This document shows, piece after piece, positions 1 through 7,888 of a stretch of DNA of 64,000 nt. The translations under genes were made by a program, and so were the position numbers. Numbering within the stretch: position 1 is the stretch's first letter; each line of letters begins with the position of its first letter. The notes under the pieces are model-generated. The model did no database searches, was not told the DNA's origin, and was given only the letters and a program-made list of their open reading frames with translations. The DNA comes from Kitasatospora sp. NBC_00315 (GTDB lineage: Bacteria; Actinomycetota; Actinomycetes; Streptomycetales; Streptomycetaceae), in contig NZ_CP108025.1 of NCBI RefSeq assembly GCF_041435095.1, positions 3,038,001-3,102,000 on the forward strand. Reading direction: 5' to 3'.

Positions 1-626
1 AGGTGCGGCTCGGGGGCGAAGAGCCACTCCTTCTGGGCGATGTACTCCTTGAAGATGTCGGTCTGCAGGGTGCCGTTGAGCACCGCCGGGTCGACGCCCT
101 GGCGCTCGGCCGCGACCAGGTACATGCAGAAGATCGGCACGGCCGGGCCGCTGATCGTCATCGAGGTGGTGACGTCGCCGAGCGGGATGTCCCGGAACAG
201 CACCTCCATGTCGGCGGCCGAGTCGATCGCCACCCCGCAGTGGCCGACCTCGCCGAGCGACTTGGCGTCGTCGGAGTCGTAGCCCATCAGGGTGGGCATG
301 TCGAAGGCCACCGAGAGGCCGCCGCCGCCCGCCTCCAGGATCATCCGGTAGCGCTCGTTGGTCTGCTCGGCGTTGCCGAAGCCGGCGAACTGGCGGATGG
401 TCCAGGTGCGCCCCCGGTAGCCGGTGGCGTGCAGGCCCCGCGTGTAGGGGTACTCCCCGGGCCAGCCGATCCGCTCGAAGCCCTCGTACGGCTGCCCGGC
501 CGGCGGGCCGTAGACCGGCTCGACGGATTCACCGGACAGGGTGCTGAAGTCCGCGTCCCGCTTGCGCGCGCTGTCGTACCGCTGCTGCCAGCGTTGCCGA
601 CCGCGCTCGATCTCCTCGGCGTTCAT
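1..626 (-). CDS. icmA: Isobutyryl-CoA mutase large subunit IcmA (N-terminal part, runs off window start)
   Basis: B12-dependent mutase subunit that interconverts isobutyryl-CoA and n-butyryl-CoA, acting with the small cobalamin-binding subunit IcmB, which is not in this window. The first 208 codons are present, starting at ATG 626; the rest lies before base 1. The product begins [14 protein letters not shown] and contains the substrate-barrel motif [10 protein letters not shown] and the segment [12 protein letters not shown]. The family's known specificity residues can be read directly: Phe80 and Gln198, which in methylmalonyl-CoA mutase are Tyr89 and Arg207. This points to isobutyryl-CoA rather than methylmalonyl-CoA as substrate. 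The gene lies downstream of and co-directional with the MarR regulator (1267-1794) and a DUF3817 gene (806-1144), which probably form one operon. Truncation is only by the window edge. Confidence 0.93.
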   Translation of the reverse strand, partial: MNAEEIERGRQRWQQRYDSARKRDADFSTLSGESVEPVYGPPAGQPYEGFERIGWPGEYPYTRGLHATGYRGRTWTIRQFAGFGNAEQTNERYRMILEAGGGGLSVAFDMPTLMGYDSDDAKSLGEVGHCGVAIDSAADMEVLFRDIPLGDVTTSMTISGPAVPIFCMYLVAAERQGVDPAVLNGTLQTDIFKEYIAQKEWLFAPEPH

Positions 627-805
627 GGCCCCGGACTCCGCTCCGTAGGGCCGCCACGGCGTCGGGGCGGCACTGTTGCTTGGACGTCCCGCCAATTTAC
701 TAGGATGTCCTAGTACTTGTCGACGGCGGCATGCCCCGGGCGGTCGTCCGGGCATGCGAAAGGGCGCCCCCGCCCCGGAGGGAGGAGGCGCCCCGATGGG
801 CTCCG

Positions 806-1144
806 TCAGACGCCGGCCGGCTGCTGGACGGCGGTGGGCGCCGGCTGCCCGGTCGCCTCCCGCACCACCCGGCGCTCGGCGAAGAAGGACGCGAAGGGGA
901 TGCAGCCCGCCGCGAGGGTGAAGACCAGCCGGCCCAGCGGCCACTTGAGCTTCTGGCCGAGCAGGAAGGTCACCACGAAGTACCCGATGTAGAGGTAGCC
1001 GTGCAGCATCGCCACGTAGGTGGTGAGGTCCTCAGCGGCGCCGAAGCCGTACTTCGCGACCATGAAGCCGCAGAAGACCAGCAGCGCACAGCCGGTCGCA
1101 ATCGCCAGGGCCCGGTACCAGCCCAGCAGGGGGGTCGCCTTCAT
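806..1144 (-). CDS. DUF3817 small integral membrane protein
   Basis: 112-aa protein beginning MKATPLLGWYRALAIATG, with three hydrophobic segments at about residues 9-30, 41-63 and 72-90. The FFAER motif after the last one is shared with the protein at 4002-4340. This is the DUF3817 family; its biochemical role is not known. It sits between a MarR regulator and icmA on the same strand, so it is likely co-transcribed with them. The ATG at 1144 was chosen because it begins the conserved hydrophobic N-terminus; the longer reading upstream is out of keeping with the family. The C-terminal tail is Ala/Pro/Gln-rich. Confidence 0.85.
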   Translation of the reverse strand: MKATPLLGWYRALAIATGCALLVFCGFMVAKYGFGAAEDLTTYVAMLHGYLYIGYFVVTFLLGQKLKWPLGRLVFTLAAGCIPFASFFAERRVVREATGQPAPTAVQQPAGV

Positions 1145-1266
1145 TCCTACATCGCCTCGCTCGGCAGGATCGGTTGGTACGTCCGGATCTGCGCACCGCT
1201 TCCCCGAGGGTAGCCGCCGTGACGGCGCGCCCCGCGCGCACCCCCCGCGGCGGGCGAGCGGGCCGG

Positions 1267-1794
1267 TCAGCGGTCGGCCGGCTCCTCGGCCGGGCTGAAG
1301 TCGCCCGCCGACACCCGCAGCGGCCTGATCAGGTCGAACACCTGCCGGCACTGGTCCGCGTCGTAGTCCTCCAGGCCGAACTCCATCGCCATCAGCTCCC
1401 GGGTCGCCTCCTCGACGGCCCGCCGGCCCCGGTCGGTGATCGAGGCGAGCACGCCCCGCCCGTCCAGCGGGTTGGGGCGCCGGGCCACCAGGCCGGCCCG
1501 CTCCAGGCGGTCGACGGTGTTGGTGACGCTGGTGGGGTGGACCATCAGCCGCTCGCCGATCTTGGAGAGCGAGAGCTCACCGGTGCGGCTGAAGGTGAGC
1601 AGCACCAGGGCCTCGTACCGGGCGAACGTCAGCCCGTAGGGCTTGAGCACCGCGTCGACGCGGGCGAGCAGGATCTGGTGGGCGCGCATGACCGAGGTGA
1701 TCGCCGCCATCGAGGGGACCGCGCCCCAACGGCGGGTCCAGAGCTCGTCGGCGCGGGCGATCGGGTCGAAGTCGAGTGCGAGGGGCTTGGCCAC
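1267..1794 (-). CDS. MarR-family transcriptional regulator
   Basis: 175-aa winged-helix regulator. The core motifs are YEALVLLTF, IGERLMVHPTSVTNTVDRLE (recognition helix) and a wing with DGRGVLASITDRG. The start is a GTG at 1794 (reads VAKPLALDFDP). The purine-rich GGAGGC lies immediately before it, closer than usual, so an alternative GTG a few codons upstream cannot be excluded. It is the first gene of a probable operon with DUF3817 and icmA, which suggests it senses a ligand linked to acyl-CoA metabolism or regulates itself. A 9-bp inverted repeat at 1862-1893 lies upstream and could be its operator. The ligand is unknown. Confidence 0.87.
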   Translation of the reverse strand: MAKPLALDFDPIARADELWTRRWGAVPSMAAITSVMRAHQILLARVDAVLKPYGLTFARYEALVLLTFSRTGELSLSKIGERLMVHPTSVTNTVDRLERAGLVARRPNPLDGRGVLASITDRGRRAVEEATRELMAMEFGLEDYDADQCRQVFDLIRPLRVSAGDFSPAEEPADR

Positions 1795-2278
1795 GCCTCC
1801 CACCGTACCGGCGGGTGCGGCGCGGGGTAGCAGGCGTCCCTGATCGTGGACAAGACCGGCGCCTGGCGGGATGTCGCCAGTCTCCCCGCCAGGTACATAC
1901 CAGGACATTGCAGCGGTGTGAACGCCGGACCACCGGAGGGCAACCGCCCGGCGCCGCGCGGGAATCGGGCCCGCTGACCGCCCATCAGCGGCGAAACCTC
2001 CCGCCCTTCAGGCAATTTGAGTGATTTGTCGGAATTGACCGGTCGACCCCGCCTGGCGAGGTCCTGCCAATTCCTGAGCGATACCTGTCATTTCACTTTT
2101 CGGATTGTCATGCTTCTGGCCAGCCCCGTACGACACCCGCCCCCCACCCCACCGGCAGGTGCCGCATGACCGCACGGAGCAGCACGTCAGCGCCCGTCCC
2201 GCCCCGACGGCACTAACCCCGGTGCCCCGGGACGCAGCGCGACCGCGCACACGCGGTTGTACCGGAAGGAATCCGTAC
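1795..2278. other. Divergent intergenic region between marR and the M4 protease
   Basis: 484 bp with no convincing gene. It holds the marR-side dyad at 1862-1893. On the protease side is an AT-richer stretch at about 2010-2115 containing a 7-bp inverted repeat, GGAATTG at 2031-2037 and CAATTCC at 2068-2074. The protease promoter presumably lies here, but I cannot assign -35/-10 elements with confidence. The Shine-Dalgarno GGAAGGA at 2264-2270 belongs to the protease. Confidence 0.5.
1862..1893. promoter_or_regulatory. Inverted repeat upstream of MarR gene (candidate operator)
   Basis: CCTGGCGGG at 1862-1870 is mirrored perfectly by CCCGCCAGG at 1885-1893 with a 14-nt spacer. It is 68 nt upstream of the MarR start in the divergent region before the metalloprotease gene. 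Dyads in this position are typical of MarR autoregulation. This is inference; it could also be an RNA hairpin. Confidence 0.4.
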
Positions 2279-3919
2279 GTGAAGCGAAAGCTCGCAGCCG
2301 GCGCCGTACTGTCCGCCGCCGCCCTTCTCACCGGCGTGATCCAGGTGAGCGCGGCCCAGGCCGGCCCCGTCCCCGCGCCGCAGGCGCAGGCGCAGGCCGC
2401 ACAGCAGCGCGCCGCCCTGATCGCCGTGGCGAACGGCCAGTCCGTACCGCTGGCCCGGGCGCTGGCGCTCGGCAGCCAGGAGCAGTTGGTCGCCAAGGAC
2501 GCCGTGGTGGACGCCAACGGCACCCGTCACCTGCGCTACGAGCGCACCCTCGGCGGGCTGCCGGTGCTCGGCGGCGACCTGGTCGTGCACCAGGGCGCCG
2601 ACGGCACGGTGACCTCGGTCGACAAGGCGGTCGAGGGGCAGTTGTCGCTGCCGAGCCTCACCCCCGCGCTGTCCGCCGACAAGGCCGCCGCGCAGGCCGA
2701 CGGCGCCGTCCGGGCCACCATCGGCGCCACCGTGGACAAGGACGAGCAGCCCCTGAAGGAGGTCGGGCAGGCCGGCGCCGCGAAGCTGGTCGTCTGGGCC
2801 GCCTCGGGCACCCCGCGGCTGGCCTACCAGACCGTCGTCGAGGGCGTGCGCGCCGACGGCACCCCGAGCCGGCAGACCCTGGTGACCGACGCCGCCAGCG
2901 GCGCGGTGCTCTCCACCCACGAGGACATCCAGACCGCTGCCGGCACCGGCAAGGGCGTCTTCGTCGGCTCCGTGGCGCTGACCACCACGCTGAGCGGCTC
3001 GACCTACCAGCTCAAGGACGCCACCCGCGGCGGCCAGTACACCACCGACCTCGCGCACAAGACCTCCGGCACCGGCACCCTCTACACCGACGCCGACAAC
3101 GCCTGGGGCGACGGCACCGTCTCCAGCGGCCAGTCCGCCGCGGTGGACGCCCAGTACGGCGTCGCCGCCACCTGGGACTTCTACAAGAGCACCTTCGGGC
3201 GCAACGGCATCAAGAACAACGGCGTCGGCGCCTACAGCCGGGTCCACTACGGCAACAACTACGTGAACGCCTTCTGGGACGACTCCTGCTTCTGCATGAC
3301 GTACGGCGACGGCGCGAGCAACACCCACCCGCTCACCGAGATCGACGTGGCCGGCCATGAGATGAGCCACGGCGTCACCTCGTCGACGGCCGGGCTGAAC
3401 TACTCGGGTGAGTCCGGCGGCCTGAACGAGGCCACCAGCGACATCTTCGGCACGATGGTGGAGTTCTACGCCAACCTGCCGAAGGACAACCCGGACTACC
3501 TCATCGGCGAACTGATCAACATCAACGGCAACGGCACCCCGCTGCGCTACATGGACAAGCCCTCCAAGGACGGCGGCTCGGCCGACTCCTGGTACTCGGG
3601 TGTCGGCAACCTCGACGTCCACTACTCCTCGGGCGTCGCCAACCACTTCTTCTACCTGCTGTCCGAGGGCAGCGGCGCGAAGACCGTCAACGGGGTCAGC
3701 TACAACAGCCCGACCTCCAACGGCTCCACGGTCACCGGCATCACCCGGGCCAAGGCCGCGCAGATCTGGTACCGCGCGCTGACCGTGTACTTCACCTCGA
3801 CCACCAACTACAAGGCCGCCCGCACCGCCACCCTCAAGGCGGCGACGGACCTGTACGGCTCCACCTCCACCGAGTACAAGGCGGTGGCGGCCGCCTGGAG
3901 CGCCGTCAACGTCAGCTGA
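2279..3919 (+). CDS. Secreted M4 family (thermolysin-like) neutral metalloprotease
   Basis: Exported zinc endopeptidase of 546 aa. GTG 2279 is preceded by GGAAGGA at 2264-2270, 8 nt away. The order is a signal peptide (about 1-28, ending VSAAQA), a propeptide with FTP/PepSY-like sequence (about 40-210), then the catalytic domain from about 250. The zinc motif HEMSH is at residues 360-364 and the third ligand is Glu384 in GGLNEATSD, the same 24-residue spacing as thermolysin. The region NLDVHYSSGVANHF carries the usual transition-state His. Two close cysteines (SCFC) precede the active site. It is probably made as an inactive precursor and activated outside the cell. A strong convergent terminator follows at 3938-3977. 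Confidence 0.95.
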   Translation: MKRKLAAGAVLSAAALLTGVIQVSAAQAGPVPAPQAQAQAAQQRAALIAVANGQSVPLARALALGSQEQLVAKDAVVDANGTRHLRYERTLGGLPVLGGDLVVHQGADGTVTSVDKAVEGQLSLPSLTPALSADKAAAQADGAVRATIGATVDKDEQPLKEVGQAGAAKLVVWAASGTPRLAYQTVVEGVRADGTPSRQTLVTDAASGAVLSTHEDIQTAAGTGKGVFVGSVALTTTLSGSTYQLKDATRGGQYTTDLAHKTSGTGTLYTDADNAWGDGTVSSGQSAAVDAQYGVAATWDFYKSTFGRNGIKNNGVGAYSRVHYGNNYVNAFWDDSCFCMTYGDGASNTHPLTEIDVAGHEMSHGVTSSTAGLNYSGESGGLNEATSDIFGTMVEFYANLPKDNPDYLIGELININGNGTPLRYMDKPSKDGGSADSWYSGVGNLDVHYSSGVANHFFYLLSEGSGAKTVNGVSYNSPTSNGSTVTGITRAKAAQIWYRALTVYFTSTTNYKAARTATLKAATDLYGSTSTEYKAVAAAWSAVNVS

Positions 3920-3937
3920 CGCGACGCAGGACCGGCA

Positions 3938-3977
3938 CGCGCGGCGCCGGGACCCGGACGGGTCCCGGCGCCGCGCG
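3938..3977. terminator. Bidirectional hairpin terminator between the protease and DUF3817 gene
   Basis: Perfect 18-bp stem (3938-3955 with 3960-3977) closed by a GGAC tetraloop, between two convergent genes. There is no U-tract, as is usual in streptomycetes. Confidence 0.85.
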
Positions 3978-4001
3978 TCGTGCGCTGCGCGGCCGCGGCC
4001 G

Positions 4002-4340
4002 TCAGGCGGCGGCGGTCCCGCGCTCGGCGGCGGCCGGCGCCGGGTACTCCCCGCGCTCCTCCTTGGCGAGCATCCGCTCGGCGAAGAAGCCGCCGGTCGG
4101 CAGGACGGACAGGACGAACAGCAGGGCGCCGCGCTTGAGGTCCCACTTCTGCTGCTGCCAGGCCAGGATCAGGAAGACCACGTAGAGGATGAAGAGCATC
4201 CCGTGGATCATCCCCATCACCGGCACGCCGTTGAAGCTGGTGGTCCGCTTCAGCACCGAGCAGACCATCAGCAGGATGAAGGACAGGCCCTCGGGGCCGG
4301 AGACAAGGCGCAGGCGGTGGACGGCGCTGCTGGGCTTCAC
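4002..4340 (-). CDS. DUF3817 small integral membrane protein (second copy)
   Basis: 112-aa protein starting at GTG 4340 (VKPSSAVHRLRLVSGPEG), with GAGG 9 nt upstream. It has three membrane segments at about residues 17-34, 40-60 and 72-88, followed by GGFFAERMLAKEE, the family signature shared with the gene at 806-1144. The two are clearly paralogous but diverged. Function is unknown. It converges on the metalloprotease gene and diverges from the DUF2127 gene. Confidence 0.83.
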   Translation of the reverse strand: MKPSSAVHRLRLVSGPEGLSFILLMVCSVLKRTTSFNGVPVMGMIHGMLFILYVVFLILAWQQQKWDLKRGALLFVLSVLPTGGFFAERMLAKEERGEYPAPAAAERGTAAA

Positions 4341-4607
4341 GGGCGGTTACCTCATTGCGGCGGGGGCGGGGACGCGAGGGCTGCGAGCTTGTGAATCGAC
4401 TCACAAGCCGCGATCCATTATCACCGAGCCGACGGCGGGCGCGGCGCGCGGGGCCCCCGCCGTGCCCGATCTCACAGGCGGCCCGGGTCACAGCCCTGCC
4501 ACAGAAGCGCGGCCGGGGTCGGGCCGCGCCCCGCGTCCGCTCTATCCTGCTGCTGCCGCACGGCCCGGCGTCCCGGGCCGGCCACACCGAGCACGGGGGA
4601 CCGAGAG

Positions 4608-5402
4608 ATGTTCAAACCGGACTGGAACCGACGGACGTGCTCACGGCGCGGCCACATCACCTACGCGCCGACCGAGCCCGACCTGCGCCGCCGCCTGCAC
4701 GCCGCCACCGAGCTCGGCGACGCCTGGCGCTGCCTTCGCTGCGGGGACTTCGAGCTGGGCGAACCGCACGGCTCCGGGCCCGCCGAGGAGGCCCCGCTGG
4801 TCCCCCGCGGCAAGGCCCTGCGGGATCTGTTCATCCTGCGCTTCCTCGCGGTGGAGCGACTGCTGCGCGGCCTGCTGGTCGTGCTCGCGGCCTGGGCGGT
4901 CTGGCGGTTCTCGAACAGTCAGGACTCGATGCGCCGGCTGTTCGACGAGAACCTGACGGTCTTCAGGCCGGTGACCGACCACTTCCACTGGGATCTCGAA
5001 CACTCCCCCGTGGTGGACACCATCCGCAAGACCTTCGACTACCAGCACAAGACCCTGCTGATCGTGGCGGTCGCGCTGATCGCCTACGCGCTGATCGAGA
5101 TCGTCGAGGCGGTCGGCCTCTGGATGGGCCGGCGCTGGGCCGAGTACCTCACCGTGGTGGCCACCGCGGCCTTCCTGCCGCTGGAGGTCTACGAGCTCAC
5201 CGAGCACGTGAGCGCGCTGAAGGTCTGCACGCTGCTGCTGAACGTCGTCGCGGTGCTGTGGATCCTGCTCTCCAAGCGACTGTTCGGCCTGCGCGGCGGC
5301 GTGGTGGCCTTCGAGGCGGAGCGGCACTCGGCCTCCCTGCTGGAGGTGGAGCAGGCGGCCGGCACCGCGACGCGTCCGGCGCACACCCCGGCGTCCGCCT
5401 GA
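4608..5402 (+). CDS. DUF2127 family membrane protein
   Basis: 264-aa protein. The N-terminus has a histidine/cysteine-containing stretch (HITYAPTEPDLRRRL, then WRCLRCGDFELGEP) that could bind a metal through CLRC plus upstream residues. Four hydrophobic segments follow, at about residues 75-100, 140-165, 178-198 and 205-223, matching DUF2127. No enzyme activity is known for the family. ATG 4608 is preceded by the purine-rich GGGGGACCGAGAG. The next gene (5485) starts 82 nt downstream on the same strand but seems to have its own promoter. Confidence 0.82.
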   Translation: MFKPDWNRRTCSRRGHITYAPTEPDLRRRLHAATELGDAWRCLRCGDFELGEPHGSGPAEEAPLVPRGKALRDLFILRFLAVERLLRGLLVVLAAWAVWRFSNSQDSMRRLFDENLTVFRPVTDHFHWDLEHSPVVDTIRKTFDYQHKTLLIVAVALIAYALIEIVEAVGLWMGRRWAEYLTVVATAAFLPLEVYELTEHVSALKVCTLLLNVVAVLWILLSKRLFGLRGGVVAFEAERHSASLLEVEQAAGTATRPAHTPASA

Positions 5403-5472
5403 CGCCCCGTCGTTTGTCCCATCTGGGTACCAGAAACGTCCGGCCCTCTCCCGCGAAGTCACCCGGGCCCGC

Positions 5473-5478
5473 TACATT
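5473..5478 (+). promoter_or_regulatory. Candidate -10 element for the AIM24 operon
   Basis: TACATT lies 6 nt before the GTG start at 5485, and no Shine-Dalgarno sequence is visible. Transcription would begin at or within a base of the GTG, which predicts a leaderless mRNA. No good -35 is visible, which is common for streptomycete promoters. Confidence 0.4.
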
Positions 5479-5484
5479 CAGCCG

Positions 5485-6123
5485 GTGGCACAGTTTCGAC
5501 TTCAAGGATCCAAGGTGCTCGCCGTCGACATGACGGGCGACGCCGTCAAGGCCAAGAACGGCTCGATGGTCGCTTACACCGGCCAGATCGCCTTCAAAAA
5601 ACTGTCCGGTGGCGGTGACGGCCTACGCGGCATGGTCACCCGCAGGCTGACCGGTGAGCAGATGGTGGTCATGGAGGCGAAGGGGCAGGGCACCTGCTAC
5701 TTCGCCGACCGTGCCACCGAGATAAACCTGGTGCGGTTGAACGGCGAGACGCTCTACGTCGAGTCGGACAACCTGCTCTGCACCGAGGCGACGCTGCACA
5801 CCGGCACCAGCTTCACCGGCCTCAACGGCATCTCGTCCGGCAACGGCCTGTTCACCACCAAGGTCGAGGGGCACGGCTGGGCCGCGCTCACCTCCAAGGG
5901 CCCGGCGATCATCCTGCGGGTCTCCCAGGGGATGCCGCTACGGGTCGACCCGGGTGCGTACGTCGCGCACACCGGCAATCTCAACCGCAGCCTCAAGTCG
6001 GGCGCGGGCTGGACCACGCTGATGGGCGAGGGCGGTGGTGAGGCCGTCCAGGTGGAGTTCGCCGGTGAGGGCCTGGTCTACGTCCAGCCTTCGGAGAAGC
6101 TGACGCTCGGGGGTGACGTCTGA
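5485..6123 (+). CDS. AIM24 family protein, first of three
   Basis: 212-aa protein beginning VAQFRLQGSKVLAVDMTG. It contains the AIM24/TIGR00266-type beta-rich repeat, with GLFTTKVEGHGWAAL and LRVDPGAYVAHTGN. The family adopts a TRAP-like beta fold; yeast Aim24 acts in mitochondrial inner-membrane organisation, and the bacterial role is unknown. The GTG is the only start consistent with the domain boundary. Its stop overlaps the next ATG as TGATG at 6121-6125, so the two are translationally coupled. The three proteins are homologous to each other and probably act as one complex. Confidence 0.88.
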   Translation: MAQFRLQGSKVLAVDMTGDAVKAKNGSMVAYTGQIAFKKLSGGGDGLRGMVTRRLTGEQMVVMEAKGQGTCYFADRATEINLVRLNGETLYVESDNLLCTEATLHTGTSFTGLNGISSGNGLFTTKVEGHGWAALTSKGPAIILRVSQGMPLRVDPGAYVAHTGNLNRSLKSGAGWTTLMGEGGGEAVQVEFAGEGLVYVQPSEKLTLGGDV

Positions 6124-6773
6124 TGCCGTTCGCGAAGATCAACAACAAGATGATCGAGGCCCAGGTCGTTCCCGGCCAGCGGGTCTTCAGCCAGCGCGGC
6201 GCGATGCTGGCCTACCGGGGCGAGGTCACCTTCACCCCGAACCTCACGGGCGGCCAGGGCGGCGTCATGTCGATGATCGGCCGGCGGGTGGCCAACGAGG
6301 ACACCCCGCTGATGACGGTCGAGGGCCACGGCAGCGTGATGTTCGGCCACGGCGGCCACCACGTCCAGGTGATCGACATGACCGGCGACTCGCTCTACGT
6401 CGAGGCGGACCGCCTGCTCGCCTTCGAGGGCTCGCTCCAGCAGTCCACCATGTTCATGGGCCAGCAGGGCGGGGTGATGGGCATGGTCCGCGGCCAGGTC
6501 ACCGGCCAGGGCCTGTTCACCACCAAGCTGGACGGCCACGGCTCCGTCGCGGTGATGGCGCACGGCGGAGTGATCGAACTGCCGATCACCCCGAACCAGC
6601 CGGTCCACGTCGACCCGCAGGCGTACGTGGCGCACCGCGGCGACGTCCGCAACAAGCTTTCCACCGCGCTGGGCTGGCGCGACATGATCGGGCGCGGCTC
6701 GGGCGAGGCGTTCCAGCTGGAGCTGTCCGGGCACGGCGTGGTGTACGTGCAGGCGAGCGAGGAGAAGCTCTGA
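6123..6773 (+). CDS. AIM24 family protein, second of three
   Basis: 216-aa paralogue of the preceding gene, starting inside its stop codon (TGATG). Motifs shared with its neighbours are GQGLFTTKLDGHGSVAVM and HVDPQAYVAHRGD. It is rich in Gly, Met and His, with an unusual run of histidines (FGHGGHHVQV). No signal peptide or membrane segment is visible, so it is probably cytoplasmic or peripheral. It ends in TGATG with the third gene at 6771-6775, which preserves strict coupling across the trio. Function is not known. Confidence 0.88.
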   Translation: MPFAKINNKMIEAQVVPGQRVFSQRGAMLAYRGEVTFTPNLTGGQGGVMSMIGRRVANEDTPLMTVEGHGSVMFGHGGHHVQVIDMTGDSLYVEADRLLAFEGSLQQSTMFMGQQGGVMGMVRGQVTGQGLFTTKLDGHGSVAVMAHGGVIELPITPNQPVHVDPQAYVAHRGDVRNKLSTALGWRDMIGRGSGEAFQLELSGHGVVYVQASEEKL

Positions 6774-7849
6774 TGTCCTACCCGCCGCAGCAGCCGCCGT
6801 ACGGCCAGCCCGACCCGTACGGGCAGCAGTCCCCGTACGGCCAGCCCACCCAGCCGGGGTACCCGGCGCCGCCCGGCGGCTACGGCCAGCCGCAGCAGGG
6901 CTACCCGCCGCCGCCCCCGCAGGGCTACCCCCCGCCGCCGCCCCAGGGCTACCCGCAGCAGCAGCCGCAGCAGGGCTACCCGCCCCAGCAGCAGCAGCAG
7001 TACGCGCAGGAGCAGTTCGGCGGTGCGCAGGCCCCGCTGCCGAAGGCGCAGGACGGCTCGGGCCCGGTGGTGCACGACGTGCACAGCCTGCCCGTCAACG
7101 ACAACGTCAACCCGTACACCTTCTCGGTCGACCTCAACGGGTCGTACTTCCTGCAGAAGGGCAAGATGATCGCCTACTACGGCGACGTCTCCTTCAAGGG
7201 CGTCGGCGCGGGCGCGCTCGACCGGATGCTCGGACGGCACTTCAACTCACCGCTGCACGCCTCGGACTGGGTGGTGGCCGAGGGCCGCGGCAAGATGCTG
7301 CTGGCCGACCGGGCCTTCGACCTCAACTCCTACGACCTGGAGGCCGGCAACCTGACGGTGCGCTCCGGCAACCTGCTGGCGTTCGAGCCGACCCTGCAGC
7401 TGAAGCAGTCGATCATCCCGGGGTTCCTGACCCTGATCGGCACCGGCAAGTTCGTGGCGGCCTCCAACGGCCCGGTGCACTTCGTCGAGCCGCCGATCCG
7501 GGTCGACCCGCAGGCGCTGGTCGGCTGGGCGGACTGCCCCGCACCCTGCCACCACTACGACGAGGCGTACATGCACGGCCTGATCGGCGGCCTGCGCAGG
7601 CTGACCGGCGTGGGCGGCGCCTCCGGCGAGGAGCACCAGTTCGAGTTCATCGGCGCCGGCCAGGTGCTGCTGCAGTCGACCGAGGTGCTGATGGCGGACC
7701 GCTCGGTGGGCCAGGTGCACGCCGAGGCGGGCGTGCCCGGCTCCGGTGTGCCGCACCAGCAGGCCGCCGGCGGGGCGCAGCAGCTTCCGAACGTGAACAT
7801 CCCGGGTCTGGGTAATCTGGGTGATCTCGGACGGCGGTTCGGCCTCTAG
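6773..7849 (+). CDS. AIM24 family protein with Pro/Gln/Tyr/Gly-rich N-terminus, third of three
   Basis: 358-aa protein. Residues 1-85 are a low-complexity region with repeated PYGQP, QGYPPPPP and QQQ units, probably disordered. Residues from about 105 to 310 form the AIM24 domain, with TGKFVAASNGPVHF and IRVDPQALVGWADCPAPC. The CPAPCHHYDEAYMHG segment, with two Cys and several His, could bind metal or form a disulfide. A short Gly/Pro/Gln tail follows. It is coupled to the second AIM24 gene by TGATG. The tail may recruit partners or drive self-association; that is inference. Confidence 0.88.
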   Translation: MSYPPQQPPYGQPDPYGQQSPYGQPTQPGYPAPPGGYGQPQQGYPPPPPQGYPPPPPQGYPQQQPQQGYPPQQQQQYAQEQFGGAQAPLPKAQDGSGPVVHDVHSLPVNDNVNPYTFSVDLNGSYFLQKGKMIAYYGDVSFKGVGAGALDRMLGRHFNSPLHASDWVVAEGRGKMLLADRAFDLNSYDLEAGNLTVRSGNLLAFEPTLQLKQSIIPGFLTLIGTGKFVAASNGPVHFVEPPIRVDPQALVGWADCPAPCHHYDEAYMHGLIGGLRRLTGVGGASGEEHQFEFIGAGQVLLQSTEVLMADRSVGQVHAEAGVPGSGVPHQQAAGGAQQLPNVNIPGLGNLGDLGRRFGL

Positions 7850-7851
7850 CT

Positions 7852-7880
7852 TTGTACAACATTTAACAATGGGGGATATG
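7852..7880 (+). promoter_or_regulatory. Promoter with overlapping palindrome for the second MarR gene
   Basis: TTGTAC (7852-7857) and GATATG (7875-7880) are separated by 17 nt and fit a housekeeping promoter. The perfect 8-bp palindrome TTGTACAA (7852-7859) covers the -35. Transcription would start near 7887, about 2 nt before the ATG at 7889. A GGGGGA at 7871-7876 is 12 nt from the ATG and could serve as a ribosome site only on a longer transcript. The palindrome could be an autoregulatory operator. Confidence 0.5.
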
Positions 7881-7888
7881 CTGTCCGC

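Noticed and set aside
2213..3646. 477-codon minus-strand frame inside the metalloprotease gene
   Set aside because: Antisense shadow produced by high GC at third codon positions; Val/Gly/Ala-rich with no recognisable motif.
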